13,917 nucleotides of DNA from Roseiarcus sp049513815 (GCA_049513815.1 JBEKVR010000269.1:1-13917), one strand, 5' to 3'; positions 1 to 7,187 are shown, counted from the first letter of the stretch. Program-made: numbers and translations. Notes: generated from the sequence alone by a model not told the origin.

Positions 1-790
1 GCAGCACCGCCGGCGTCAGGGCGCGGCGTTCGGCGCTGTCCTCGGGCAGATCGAGGCCGTTCTCGTTTAGGCGCTGCGTCAGTTCGCCGGGCAATTCGGC
101 GAACGGCTTCCACTTCGCCGTGCCTGGCGGACCCTCGGGATCGGGGACCGCCTCTTCGATCACGGTCGGCGAACGATCGAGCGGCCAGGTCGACCTGTTC
201 TCAAGCATGTCCGCGTTGGTTCCCGCGTCCATCTGCCGCGCCACTGCGCGCACCGCGTCGGGGGAGGGATCGGCGGCAACCGAACCGAGAGACTCCGGCA
301 TCTCAGGATCGTTCAGCCTATGCTTTCGGCCGGTCTGGAGGGCGCGCTGCAGTCGGCGCGCCGTCGCCGACATGTGGTCGGGATCGCTCCAGCCGGCGTC
401 GTGGTCGGCCAGCACGTCATAGCGGGCCTGGCCGGCGATCGTCGCCTTCTCCTCGGAGGTGAGTGTGCGCACCTTCTCCAGATTCCGCTTGGTCACTTTG
501 TCTCGCTTGGCGAGGGTCGTGGCGTCGCGGATCAAAGCCTCGACCCGCGCATGCACTTCGGACCATCGGTCGCAGGCGGTCGCGTGGTCGCCGGTCTGCA
601 GCGACAGCTTCACGATCGCCTTGCCGCTCAAGGCATGGCTGGCGACGGCCCAGGAGCGATGAATCTCGCCGCGCACAAAGGGAGCAATTGCTGCGTCGAG
701 GATGCGCCAGTCGGCGTATTTGCCGACGTCTTGCGGGGCGCCTGGAAGGGCAATCCAGACGAGGTTTTGCGGGCCACGTGCGGACTGCAA
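1..790 (-). CDS. Unidentified protein, partial at the window edge, possibly lacking its natural N-terminus
   Basis: A minus-strand frame stays open from 802 to base 1 (about 267 codons) and runs off the left edge. The translation looks protein-like: it contains DWRILDAAIAPFVRGEIHRS near the start, a Lys/Glu/Arg-rich helical stretch around residues 80-110, and KWKPFAELPGELTQRL near the window edge. I do not recognise the family. A TAA lies at 803-805, and the first in-frame ATG is far inside (about 374), so the 5' end was probably lost or replaced, or it starts at a rare codon such as the TTG at 790-788, which I used as the end coordinate. It lies downstream of the tRNA-Gly fragment, on the presumed chromosomal side of the attachment junction, so it belongs to the flank or to an older element rather than to the integrase-bearing element. 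Several plus-strand frames overlap it, but their translations are low-complexity and Arg/Ser/Ala-rich. Confidence 0.5.
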   Translation of the reverse strand, partial: MQSARGPQNLVWIALPGAPQDVGKYADWRILDAAIAPFVRGEIHRSWAVASHALSGKAIVKLSLQTGDHATACDRWSEVHARVEALIRDATTLAKRDKVTKRNLEKVRTLTSEEKATIAGQARYDVLADHDAGWSDPDHMSATARRLQRALQTGRKHRLNDPEMPESLGSVAADPSPDAVRAVARQMDAGTNADMLENRSTWPLDRSPTVIEEAVPDPEGPPGTAKWKPFAELPGELTQRLNENGLDLPEDSAERRALTPAVL

Positions 791-836
791 TTCTAACCGG
801 AATTATGAACGAAATGCCGCCTCGAAAGCGCAAGAA

Positions 837-857
837 CCGGCTGAGAGGCTCAGCCGG
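837..857 (-). terminator. Candidate terminator hairpin downstream of the tRNA-Gly fragment
   Basis: A perfect inverted repeat, CCGGCTGAG-AGG-CTCAGCCGG, forms a 9-bp stem with a 3-nt loop. Read on the minus strand, the direction in which the tRNA fragment reads, it is followed by TTCTTGCGCTTT, a weak U-rich tail. It lies 31 bp beyond the tRNA 3' end, where the native tRNA-Gly terminator would be expected. The lack of an uninterrupted T-run keeps the confidence moderate. Confidence 0.5.
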
Positions 858-888
858 ATCCAGTAAAATCAGCGGCTCATTGCGGAAC

Positions 889-933
889 TGGAGCGGGTGA
901 AGGGAATCGAACCCTCGTATTCAGCTTGGAAGG
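889..933 (-). other. tRNA-Gly(UCC) 3' fragment, candidate att core of the integrated element
   Basis: Read on the minus strand, this is the 3' part of a tRNA-Gly: anticodon loop CTTCCAA (anticodon UCC), the 3' side of the anticodon stem, a T-arm with loop TTCGATT between GAGGG and CCCTT, the acceptor strand CACCCGCT and an encoded CCA. The match to a typical alphaproteobacterial tRNA-Gly stops at 933; beyond it the anticodon-stem 5' side, D-arm and acceptor 5' strand are missing. A 3' tRNA fragment ending within the anticodon arm and next to a tyrosine integrase gene is the classic footprint of site-specific integration. The intact tRNA copy should lie at the other end of the element, which is not in the window. 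A small hairpin, GGTAG-ATTGA-CTACC (932-946), begins at this boundary. Confidence 0.8.
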
Positions 934-1008
934 TAGATTGACTACCCATTCATGGTGCCTCACCGTATCCGGAAATCCTCCGTAACGCCTTGTTATCTGA
1001 GCGTCTCC

Positions 1009-1020
1009 GCGCTATAGCGC
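1009..1020. promoter_or_regulatory. 12-bp palindrome upstream of the integrase gene
   Basis: GCGCTATAGCGC is a perfect 12-bp palindrome lying 52 bp before the integrase start, in the 139-bp gap between the tRNA fragment and int. It could be an operator or an arm-type recombinase/Xis site; nothing in the sequence decides. The rest of this gap holds no gene that I can see. Confidence 0.3.
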
Positions 1021-1072
1021 CTCATCGCGTCTCGCCACAGCGCACGCGATATGAGAGCTAAACGGAGCTAAA

Positions 1073-2149
1073 ATGGCCGTCCTTCGGCTGACCGATCTCG
1101 CCATTCGGACGCTCTCCGAGGGCGTCTATTTCGACGACCGCACACCTTCCTTCGGCTTGTTGGTAGGAAAGCGCCGGAAGACCTGGCTTGTCGTGAAAGG
1201 GCGAGGCCGCGTCCGTGTCCGCTTGGGCCACTATCCCGATCTCTCGCTTGCCGGGGCACGGAGGAAGGCCCTCGTGACGCTCGGCACCGAACAGCCGACC
1301 CCTACGATTGCCGTCTCATTCTCCGACGCCCGCGAGGCGTTCTTGGAGAAGCATGGGGCAACACTGCGTCCCCGATCGCAGTACCAGATCAAGCGCAACC
1401 TCACGCGTCATTTCGATTGGACGAAGCCGGTCGACCACATCACGCACCACGAGGTCGCCGAAGCGCTCGACGCGATCAAAGCTCCGAGCCAACGTGCGCA
1501 CGCGCTCAAAGACATCCGCACATTCTTCAATTGGTGCATCCCGCGCTACCTCAAAATCTCGCCGTGCATCGGGATAAGGAAGCCGCCGCAGAAGTCGCGC
1601 GCCCGTGTCTTGTCTGACGACGAGTTGGCGAAGGTTTGGAAGCGAGCGAAGGAGATCGGCCACCCGTACGGCACGATCGTGCAGCTTCTCATCCTCACCG
1701 GACAGCGCGCGGGCGAGATCGCCGCACTTCAATGGGAATGGATCGCGGAGGACACCGTTACAATCCCGGCCACCGTGACAAAGAACGCGCGCGCGACGAC
1801 GATACCGCTCGGAACTGTAACGCGGCAAATCATCGCAGAGGTGCCGCGTTTGGGCGCGCTCCTCTTCCCCGCGCGTGGACACACCGACAAACCATTCAGA
1901 GGCTTCGGAGCGTCCAAGCTCTCACTCGACAAATGCGGCGTGGAAGACTTCACGCACCATGATCTCCGGCGCACTTTCGCGACCAACATGGCGAAGCTCG
2001 GCGTTCGACTCGAAGTGACCGAGAAGCTGCTCAATCACGTTTCGGGCTCGCTCGGCGGAATCGTCGGCGTCTACCAGCGTCACGAATTCAAAGACGAGAT
2101 GCGTCACGCCGTCACGAACTGGGAAGCGCATCTGTTGACGCTCTTCTAA
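1073..2149 (+). CDS. Tyrosine recombinase/integrase (P4-like)
   Basis: This is a site-specific recombinase of 358 aa that would integrate and excise the element at tRNA-Gly. It has an N-terminal DUF4102-like arm-binding region (about 1-75, with YFDDRTPSFGLLVGKRRKTW and LGHYPDLSLAGARRKA), a core-binding SAM-like domain (about 80-165) and a C-terminal catalytic domain (about 175-345). The catalytic residues are visible: Arg212 in TGQRAGEIAAL, His296-x-x-Arg299 in THHDLRRTFAT, His322 in LLNHVSG and the nucleophile Tyr334 in VYQRHEF. The length is normal to slightly short for P4-type integrases. The ATG is supported by GGAG at 1064-1067, 5 nt upstream. It is the first gene beyond the tRNA fragment and is transcribed away from it. 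The full set of active-site residues suggests that it is functional. Confidence 0.93.
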   Translation: MAVLRLTDLAIRTLSEGVYFDDRTPSFGLLVGKRRKTWLVVKGRGRVRVRLGHYPDLSLAGARRKALVTLGTEQPTPTIAVSFSDAREAFLEKHGATLRPRSQYQIKRNLTRHFDWTKPVDHITHHEVAEALDAIKAPSQRAHALKDIRTFFNWCIPRYLKISPCIGIRKPPQKSRARVLSDDELAKVWKRAKEIGHPYGTIVQLLILTGQRAGEIAALQWEWIAEDTVTIPATVTKNARATTIPLGTVTRQIIAEVPRLGALLFPARGHTDKPFRGFGASKLSLDKCGVEDFTHHDLRRTFATNMAKLGVRLEVTEKLLNHVSGSLGGIVGVYQRHEFKDEMRHAVTNWEAHLLTLF

Positions 2150-2192
2150 CACCGGCCGAAACCATCACCGCTACTAGTGGTCTCACCCCGTA

Positions 2193-2217
2193 GCATCGCG
2201 ATGCTCCGACTTCGGAG
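2193..2217 (+). promoter_or_regulatory. Tandem palindromes covering the RBS of the Xis-like gene
   Basis: Two inverted repeats overlap by one base: GCATCGCGATGC (2193-2204, perfect 12 bp) and CTCCGA-CT-TCGGAG (2204-2217). The second contains GGAG (2214-2217), the likely Shine-Dalgarno sequence of the gene starting at 2225, in its 3' arm. In RNA the hairpin would hide the ribosome-binding site; in DNA the palindromes could be operators. Either reading is inference. Confidence 0.4.
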
Positions 2218-2224
2218 CCTTGTG

Positions 2225-2515
2225 ATGTCTAACGAGAAAAGACTGATAGTGGATTGGCATGGTCTCAAACGGATGGGATGGCCGTTCAGCCGCGCGCACA
2301 CGTGGAGAATGATGCAACCGGAAATCCTGCGATCTTCCGGCAGCCGGCGGAAGGGCACGTACAGGGAGTGGGTTGAACCCAACCCTGACCCCTTTCCTCG
2401 TTGTCATAAGCTCAACGGTTTTCGAAACTCACATCCCGTATGGCGCATGGCCGACGTACTCGCATACTTCGAGGCCCACGGCCTTGCGGTGACGCAGGAC
2501 AGCCAAGCTCTGTAA
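2225..2515 (+). CDS. AlpA/excisionase-like HTH DNA-binding protein
   Basis: This is a small DNA-binding protein (96 aa) of the kind that serves as excisionase or regulator next to P4-type integrases. An N-terminal helix-turn-helix is suggested by LKRMGWPFSRAHTWRMM (about residues 14-30). A C-terminal HPVWRMADVLAYFEAHGL resembles the end of AlpA/Xis-type winged-helix domains, where a short strand and a final helix follow a Trp. The start at 2225 has GGAG at 2214-2217, 7 nt upstream. An upstream in-frame start at 2177 would add residues encoded by the palindromic region and is less likely. The protein lies in the same orientation as the integrase, 75 bp after it. I infer control of excision or of the transfer genes downstream; the sequence does not separate these. 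Confidence 0.68.
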   Translation: MSNEKRLIVDWHGLKRMGWPFSRAHTWRMMQPEILRSSGSRRKGTYREWVEPNPDPFPRCHKLNGFRNSHPVWRMADVLAYFEAHGLAVTQDSQAL

Positions 2516-2521
2516 TGGAGC

Positions 2522-2560
2522 GGGGCATCGGAGGTGCACACTTCGATGCCCCATTTTCTT
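2522..2560 (+). terminator. Intrinsic terminator after the Xis-like gene
   Basis: GGGGCATCG (2522-2530) pairs perfectly with CGATGCCCC (2544-2552) across a 13-nt loop and is followed by ATTTTCTT. It lies 6 bp past the stop codon of the Xis-like gene and separates it from the transfer module. Confidence 0.75.
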
Positions 2561-2574
2561 GGGAGGGGGACCAC

Positions 2575-2994
2575 ATGCGCGTCACGATCAATCGTAGCGA
2601 GAAACAAAGCAAAGAAAAGACTGGGCTGTTCAGCAGCAGAATAAAGACATCATATATCGTGCAGGCCGTCGTCGAGTTTTCAGAGACAGAAATTGCCATC
2701 GTTCGGAAATCGAATCTCGGAAATACCGTCCTATATCACGAGCACTTTGATACTCTCGAAGAATTCTATAAATCGCGCGACATTCCGTATAAGGATGAAG
2801 TCGTCAACTTCTACCTCACAATTGATAAGCTCATTGCAGAGCCCTTTCAGAGAGGATTTGATACACCACTGCAAGCGAATCAGTTCGAGAATAAGCTGAA
2901 GAGCGATATTCTTCCGACGCTCAAATCCTTTATCCAAGAAAATATCGAGGCACGCGACAGCGCGGAAGCCAAATCTGAAACTTTCGAGCTTTGA
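2575..2994 (+). CDS. Hypothetical protein coupled to the VirD4-like ATPase gene
   Basis: I do not recognise this 139-aa protein. It is soluble by inspection (no membrane segment) and mixed alpha/beta, with a Lys/Glu-rich N-terminus, a central region with YIVQAVVEFSETEIAIVRK (about residues 26-44) that looks like paired beta strands, and a C-terminal helical part (about 80-130) rich in Glu, Lys and Asp. The start at 2575 is favoured by GGGAGGGGGA at 2561-2570; an upstream in-frame ATG at 2440 would overlap the previous gene and terminator. Its stop codon is immediately followed by the ATG of the coupling ATPase (TGAATG), so the two are translationally coupled and probably work together, for example as an accessory of the transfer ATPase. 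The gene is visibly more AT-rich than its neighbours, which suggests a separate origin. Confidence 0.75.
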   Translation: MRVTINRSEKQSKEKTGLFSSRIKTSYIVQAVVEFSETEIAIVRKSNLGNTVLYHEHFDTLEEFYKSRDIPYKDEVVNFYLTIDKLIAEPFQRGFDTPLQANQFENKLKSDILPTLKSFIQENIEARDSAEAKSETFEL

Positions 2995-5190
2995 ATGGCG
3001 CAGGAAGCGCCGTGGAAGGCCGGCCTCTATATAGTTGGCGGCCTTCTCATCATCACCTTGGCCGTGGTGCTGTCTCCCTTCGTCCTCATCGCCGGGGTCA
3101 TCTTCGCGGGCTTCAAAGCCTACGAGTGGCATCAGACTTCCCCCGCGCGCCTTGCGCAATTGGAAAGCGACCGGCATGCGGCTCTCTATGAGCAGGCTGC
3201 GAAGCCTGTGCCGCTCCCCGACGTTGACGCGTTCGTCAACAGTGTGATGGTTGGTTACCTCCCCCACCAGACGACGCCTCCGATTCCCCAGATCGTCCGC
3301 TTCTTTCTCGCCGTGTTCGAGGTGCTCTACCAAGACGAGGAGTTCGACAAGCTCCCTAACGCACCAGCGCGTCTCACCGGAATTGACGGCGCGCGATACC
3401 GCGATCTGTTGGCCGACCGTTTGAGACGCACCCAAGACCCAGCGCGCACGCTCGCAATCATGGAGAACACGCTCAAAGAATGCCTCGGCGATTTTCACAA
3501 GCTCCTACCCGCCGTTGCGCAGGTCAGCCGTGCGAAGCTTGCCGAGCTTATCGAGGCCGACGAGGACTCGCAGACCATAAAGATTCCTCTCATTGACCTC
3601 ATGCCCGATATTGGGAAGGCCGCAGAAGTGCTCGCCCTTCCATTCTTTTCCCAGGAAGCCCGGGAACTGAATCTCTTTGCGCCACTCCGCAAGACCCTTG
3701 AAGAAAACCAAGCGTTCATGTCAGGAGGGAAACTGCCCCTCATCATGCCGTCGGCTTTCAAAGGCGCTCCCCGCGAGTTGGTGCAGGGATATTTGAGGGA
3801 CACCGTGTTTCAAGAGCTTTTCGATTTAGAGATTCCCTTCGAGATACCGACCTCACGCTATCTTGAACACACCGTGTTGGTCGCGGGAAGCGGGCACGGA
3901 AAGACACAAACTCTCGGCGCGCTCATCGCGCGATTCCTACAAGAGAATGACCCGCCTGCGTTGGTCGTCGTCGACAGCACCGGCGCATTGGTCAAGAAGA
4001 TCGAGACGCTTGCGCTCTTCAACGACCGGTTGAGAGATCGCATCGTCATCATCGACCCCGAGCACGCGCAACCGCCCGCGCTCAATATGTTCGACGTCTC
4101 GAATGCGCGCATACGGGGGTACTCAGAATCGATGCGCGCGTCGGTGGAGACCGAGATCGTACAACTCTTCAATTACATTTTCACGAGCGCGCAGAACGAT
4201 CTCACCAGCCGCCAGGGTACGGTGTTCTCCTACGTCGTACGGCTTGTGCTTTCGATGCCGGGCTCGACGATCGACACTTTGCGACAGGTGCTGGAGGAAG
4301 ACCCGAAAGGCGGTTTTGCGAACAGTAAATACCGCACCGCCATCGAGGCGCTCGATGAGACCGCCCAGGACTTCTTCAAAAACCAGTATTTCGAGCTGAA
4401 GGGTTTTCGCGAGCAGATCGCTCAACGCGTCTACGGTCTCGTTCAGGTACCCGCGTTCCAACGCATGTTCGCATCGAATAACAAAGTGGATTTCTTCGAC
4501 GAGCTGCAAAATCGTGGGTCTATCATCGTCGTGAACACCAGCGAGAGTCTCTTGAAGCAGGACGCGAGCACGCTATTCGGACGCTACATCATCGCACGCA
4601 CGATGGCCGCGGCGTTCGAGCGCGCCAGCATCCCGCAGGAGAAGCGTCGGCCGACGTTCCTTATCATCGACGAAGCCGCGCCCTATTTCGATGACACCTT
4701 CGACAAGCTCTTGACCCGCGTGCGCCAGTTCAGGCTCGGCGTATGCGTAGCGTTCCAGCACATGGAACAGGCGAGCGAAAAACTTCGCTCGTCGATCGCG
4801 TCGAACACGAGCGTCAAGATGGCCGGCGGTCTCGGCTACACTGACAGCCGATGGCTCGCCCGAGACATGGAGACGACGCCCGAGTTTTTGAAAGCCCAAC
4901 GACGCGACAGTGCGGAACCCCCGCAGTGGACGCAACTCGCGTGCTACGTCAGAAACTTCACGCCGAAGGCGATATCGCTGACCGTCCCATTTTACGTTCT
5001 TGAGAATATGCCGCAGATGACGTCGGGCGAGCATCGCGCGCTTCTTGAGAGGAACTGCTTGCGCGTCTCATCGCTCCCGCGGTCGCCCAAGCCCGAGCCA
5101 TTGCCGATGGCGGCCGGGGAGGGCGCGCGGCCCGCTCCCCGACCGAGCGCCCAGAAGCAGGACGACGACGCGGCTGCGGAGTGGCAATGA
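2995..5190 (+). CDS. VirD4/TraG-like type IV coupling protein (FtsK/HerA-fold ATPase)
   Basis: This is a membrane-anchored ATPase of 731 aa, expected to link a relaxase-DNA complex to a type IV secretion channel. The N-terminus has a hydrophobic hairpin (about residues 10-40) that looks like two membrane segments, as in coupling proteins. A helical region of about 240 residues follows, then the ATPase domain: Walker A GSGHGKT (298-304) after HTVLVA, and Walker B FLIIDEA with Asp559-Glu560. VCVAFQHMEQ (583-592) matches the motif usual after Walker B in VirD4/TraG proteins. The C-terminus (about 695-731) is Pro/Ala/Glu-rich and disordered, as in many T4CPs that use the tail for substrate docking. 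It starts directly after the stop of the preceding gene and is followed by a Replic_Relax gene, supporting a mobilization role. A HerA-type defence or repair ATPase is the main alternative; the TM anchor and neighbours argue against it. Confidence 0.82.
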   Translation: MAQEAPWKAGLYIVGGLLIITLAVVLSPFVLIAGVIFAGFKAYEWHQTSPARLAQLESDRHAALYEQAAKPVPLPDVDAFVNSVMVGYLPHQTTPPIPQIVRFFLAVFEVLYQDEEFDKLPNAPARLTGIDGARYRDLLADRLRRTQDPARTLAIMENTLKECLGDFHKLLPAVAQVSRAKLAELIEADEDSQTIKIPLIDLMPDIGKAAEVLALPFFSQEARELNLFAPLRKTLEENQAFMSGGKLPLIMPSAFKGAPRELVQGYLRDTVFQELFDLEIPFEIPTSRYLEHTVLVAGSGHGKTQTLGALIARFLQENDPPALVVVDSTGALVKKIETLALFNDRLRDRIVIIDPEHAQPPALNMFDVSNARIRGYSESMRASVETEIVQLFNYIFTSAQNDLTSRQGTVFSYVVRLVLSMPGSTIDTLRQVLEEDPKGGFANSKYRTAIEALDETAQDFFKNQYFELKGFREQIAQRVYGLVQVPAFQRMFASNNKVDFFDELQNRGSIIVVNTSESLLKQDASTLFGRYIIARTMAAAFERASIPQEKRRPTFLIIDEAAPYFDDTFDKLLTRVRQFRLGVCVAFQHMEQASEKLRSSIASNTSVKMAGGLGYTDSRWLARDMETTPEFLKAQRRDSAEPPQWTQLACYVRNFTPKAISLTVPFYVLENMPQMTSGEHRALLERNCLRVSSLPRSPKPEPLPMAAGEGARPAPRPSAQKQDDDAAAEWQ

Positions 5191-5291
5191 TATAATTGCA
5201 GTTGCACCGAACGTCGTGGTTAGCCAGCGTTCCTCGCCGTTCTTCAGGGCGAACGCAGACCGACCGCACGCGTCGGCATATCTTCGAGCGT
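5191..5291 (+). promoter_or_regulatory. Short intergenic region with TATAAT and TATCTT before the relaxase-like gene
   Basis: TATAAT lies at 5191-5196, immediately after the stop codon of the coupling ATPase gene. A second -10-like hexamer, TATCTT (5279-5284), lies 7 nt before the ATG at 5292. No Shine-Dalgarno sequence precedes that ATG. The frame is also open upstream to a TTG at 5196, but that extension encodes an Arg/Ser/Thr-rich stretch of poor protein character. Confidence 0.35.
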
Positions 5292-6239
5292 ATGCGAAGC
5301 GTCAAACGAGTATCGAGATTTGGAAGCGACCCCGTTTTGAACGGCGCGGGCAAGCCCGTGCAAGCCGTGATGACGGAACGCCAAACGCAACTCTTAGCCT
5401 TCCTTGAGCGAAACCGCTACGCCACCTTCGACGACATCCATGCCTATCTGAGCGGCGATCCAACCGCGCTACGCTACACCATCCGTGTCCTCAAGGCCAG
5501 GCCGAACGCGTACATCAAGGTCTGCGATCCTCACGTCGAAGAGCGGAACCTCCGGCGTAAGCTCGCCTACGAACTCGACAAGCGAGGGATCGAATACCTA
5601 CGTCAGAACGGCAGAGTCATTCCCGATCGCCGCTACGTGCGCAACTTCACGCATGCGGCGCTCGCCTCGCACGCGACCGCGTCGATCGAAGCAGGCATAA
5701 GCGTCACACCGAACGCTCGCCTTATCACGTGGTCGGAAATCCTTGCGAGCCAGAACATGCCGGCCGCGACAAAGCGGATGGAGCATCCGGCGGGAATGCA
5801 CATCGCTTATGAGATTGAGGGGGTTATCCGCGAAAAGACCGTGCGCGCCGACTCGTCGCCGTTCGGCATCGTGCTAGAACTCGCCGACCGCAAGAAATTC
5901 CGATTCTTTCCCGGCATCGAAGCGGACACGGGCACCGAGCCGATCACCGTCTCCGATTTCGAACGCACATCGATCTTCAGCAAGTTCAAGGCGTATCTCG
6001 CGATCGAGGCGGCCGAGACGTATCGCACCCACTTCGGCTTCCCTGTCTTCTTCGTCCCGTTCATCACCACGAGCGCCTCACGTATGCGCTCGATGATGGA
6101 CGAACTCGATCGCATCACCGACGGCCGCGGCTCCAAGACGCTCATCTTCAAAGTCGCCAACCGAGAGAGCACGCCCGGCTATCTCTTTGCCGAGCCGTGG
6201 GAGCGGGTCGGCCACGATCCCATCATTCTTTTAAAGTGA
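5292..6239 (+). CDS. Replic_Relax family protein, candidate MOBC-type relaxase
   Basis: This 315-aa protein has a winged-helix region (about residues 28-78, with MTERQTQLLAFLERNRYATFD and LRYTIRVLKARP) followed by a restriction-endonuclease-like domain typical of Replic_Relax (PF13814). The diagnostic block is FRFFPGIEADTGTEPI (203-218), with acidic residues Glu210, Asp212 and Glu216. An upstream Asp187 (RADSSPFGIVLEL), Lys231/Lys233 in IFSKFKAYL and His121 in NFTHAALAS are further candidate active-site residues. Proteins of this family relate to MOBC relaxases, which nick oriT with a nuclease-like fold instead of the usual HUH fold. Its position directly after a VirD4-like coupling gene supports a relaxase role. 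The relaxase function is inference; a replication-control role is the alternative. The start could also be the TTG near 5196 or the ATG at 5370. Confidence 0.75.
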   Translation: MRSVKRVSRFGSDPVLNGAGKPVQAVMTERQTQLLAFLERNRYATFDDIHAYLSGDPTALRYTIRVLKARPNAYIKVCDPHVEERNLRRKLAYELDKRGIEYLRQNGRVIPDRRYVRNFTHAALASHATASIEAGISVTPNARLITWSEILASQNMPAATKRMEHPAGMHIAYEIEGVIREKTVRADSSPFGIVLELADRKKFRFFPGIEADTGTEPITVSDFERTSIFSKFKAYLAIEAAETYRTHFGFPVFFVPFITTSASRMRSMMDELDRITDGRGSKTLIFKVANRESTPGYLFAEPWERVGHDPIILLK

Positions 6240-6267
6240 GGGAGCGGCATTGCTGCGACTCCCTCAC
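6236..6267 (+). terminator. Inverted repeat at the 3' end of the relaxase-like gene
   Basis: GTGAGGGAG (6236-6244) pairs perfectly with CTCCCTCAC (6259-6267) across a 14-nt loop, and the left arm overlaps the stop codon. No clean T-run follows (a pyrimidine-rich CTTCTCTCGCGTTTT comes somewhat later), so it is a stem-loop at a gene end and only a possible terminator. Confidence 0.45.
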
Positions 6268-6326
6268 TGGTGCTCGGCTTCTCTCGCGTTTTCAACATCA
6301 AGGGCTCCTCTACTTTTTACCGATGG

Positions 6327-6352
6327 TATTATACGAGTAGTCAATAGAGGAG
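6327..6352 (+). promoter_or_regulatory. -10 box and ribosome-binding site of the CHC2 gene
   Basis: TATTAT (6327-6332) is a good -10 candidate, and GAGGAG (6347-6352) is a strong Shine-Dalgarno sequence 7 nt before the ATG at 6360. I see no convincing -35. This conventional leader contrasts with the leaderless-looking starts elsewhere in the window and favours ATG 6360 over the adjacent GTG 6357. Confidence 0.55.
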
Positions 6353-6359
6353 ATCTGTG

Positions 6360-7181
6360 ATGTCAGTGCAAACGGTCGATTTCCAGAAAGTGAAAGAGGC
6401 GGCGGCGGCCGATGTTGTCATCCGTTTCTTGAACTTATCCCTCAAGTCCCAGGGAGACACCTACCGCGGTCGGTGCCCGATCTGTCGCAACGACGATCCG
6501 CGCGCGTTCGTCATCACGACGAGTAAGCGACTCTTCCATTGCTTCAAGTGCAGGCCCTCGGCCGGAGAGAAAGCTGGCGGCGACATGCTCGCGCTCGTCG
6601 CACGCGTGAAGGGCATCCCTGTGCGCGAGGCGGCGATCGAACTGGCGCAATTCTGCGGGGTTGAACTGGTTTCTGGAGAGAACAGCAAACCGGTTCCCGC
6701 AACGGGTTCCGGAACAGTTCCCCCCAGCCCCGAGCGCAAAGGATTCGATGCAGAGAAATACGCAGCGGGACTCGACCCGATGCACGCCTCGTTGGAACCG
6801 TTGGGCGTGTCGGCGGAAACATACAAGGCGTGGAAGGCGGGGTTCTCCCCCACCGGCGTCAACCGCGGGCGGCTCGCGCTTCCGGTGTGTGCGAGAGACG
6901 GCACCGTAGTCGCCTACTGCGGGCGTGCGCTCGCCGACCAACAACAACCCGCGCTGATCTTCCCGAACGGCGTCACGCCGAGCGAGCACATCTTCGGAGC
7001 CGATCGCGTGAAGGGGGGCGAACTCATCTTGGTGCGCGATCCGGTCGACGTACTGAAGGCATACGACAACGGCATCGAGAACGTCGTGAGCTTTCTCACC
7101 GAAGGTATATCGAGCGCACAGCTCCAATACCTCAGCGCGCTCATGGACGAGGCGCACATCGAAAGTCTGACGCTGTTTTGA
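6360..7181 (+). CDS. Short CHC2 zinc-finger primase-like protein with degenerate Toprim
   Basis: This protein (273 aa) resembles the N-terminal half of DnaG-type primases. The zinc finger is clear: Cys39-x2-Cys42 (GRCPICRNDD) and Cys61-x2-Cys64 (LFHCFKCRP), followed by GGDMLALVARVKGI and a helical segment, as in CHC2 domains. After a Pro/Ser-rich linker (about 105-128) comes a region like the primase-to-Toprim connector, with GRLALPVCARDGTVVAYCGR. The start of a Toprim fold is ELILVRDPVDVLKAYDNGIENVVSFL (221-246). Where DnaG has its catalytic Glu in VEGYMDV, this protein reads VRDPVDV, and the chain ends before a DxD motif could occur. It therefore probably lacks primer synthesis by itself and may bind DNA or a partner. 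It would act in element replication. A good terminator follows the stop codon. Confidence 0.8.
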   Translation: MSVQTVDFQKVKEAAAADVVIRFLNLSLKSQGDTYRGRCPICRNDDPRAFVITTSKRLFHCFKCRPSAGEKAGGDMLALVARVKGIPVREAAIELAQFCGVELVSGENSKPVPATGSGTVPPSPERKGFDAEKYAAGLDPMHASLEPLGVSAETYKAWKAGFSPTGVNRGRLALPVCARDGTVVAYCGRALADQQQPALIFPNGVTPSEHIFGADRVKGGELILVRDPVDVLKAYDNGIENVVSFLTEGISSAQLQYLSALMDEAHIESLTLF

Positions 7182-7187
7182 AAACTT

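Noticed and set aside
320..796. Plus-strand open frames across 120-900
   Set aside because: Their translations are low-complexity, Arg/Ser/Ala-rich; the minus-strand frame 802-1 has coherent protein character.
2440..2574. Upstream in-frame start of the 139-aa protein
   Set aside because: It would overlap the Xis-like gene and cross a good terminator; a strong Shine-Dalgarno sequence precedes 2575.
5196..5291. TTG start extending the relaxase-like protein by 32 residues
   Set aside because: The extension is Arg/Ser/Thr-rich with no family character and overlaps a TATAAT.
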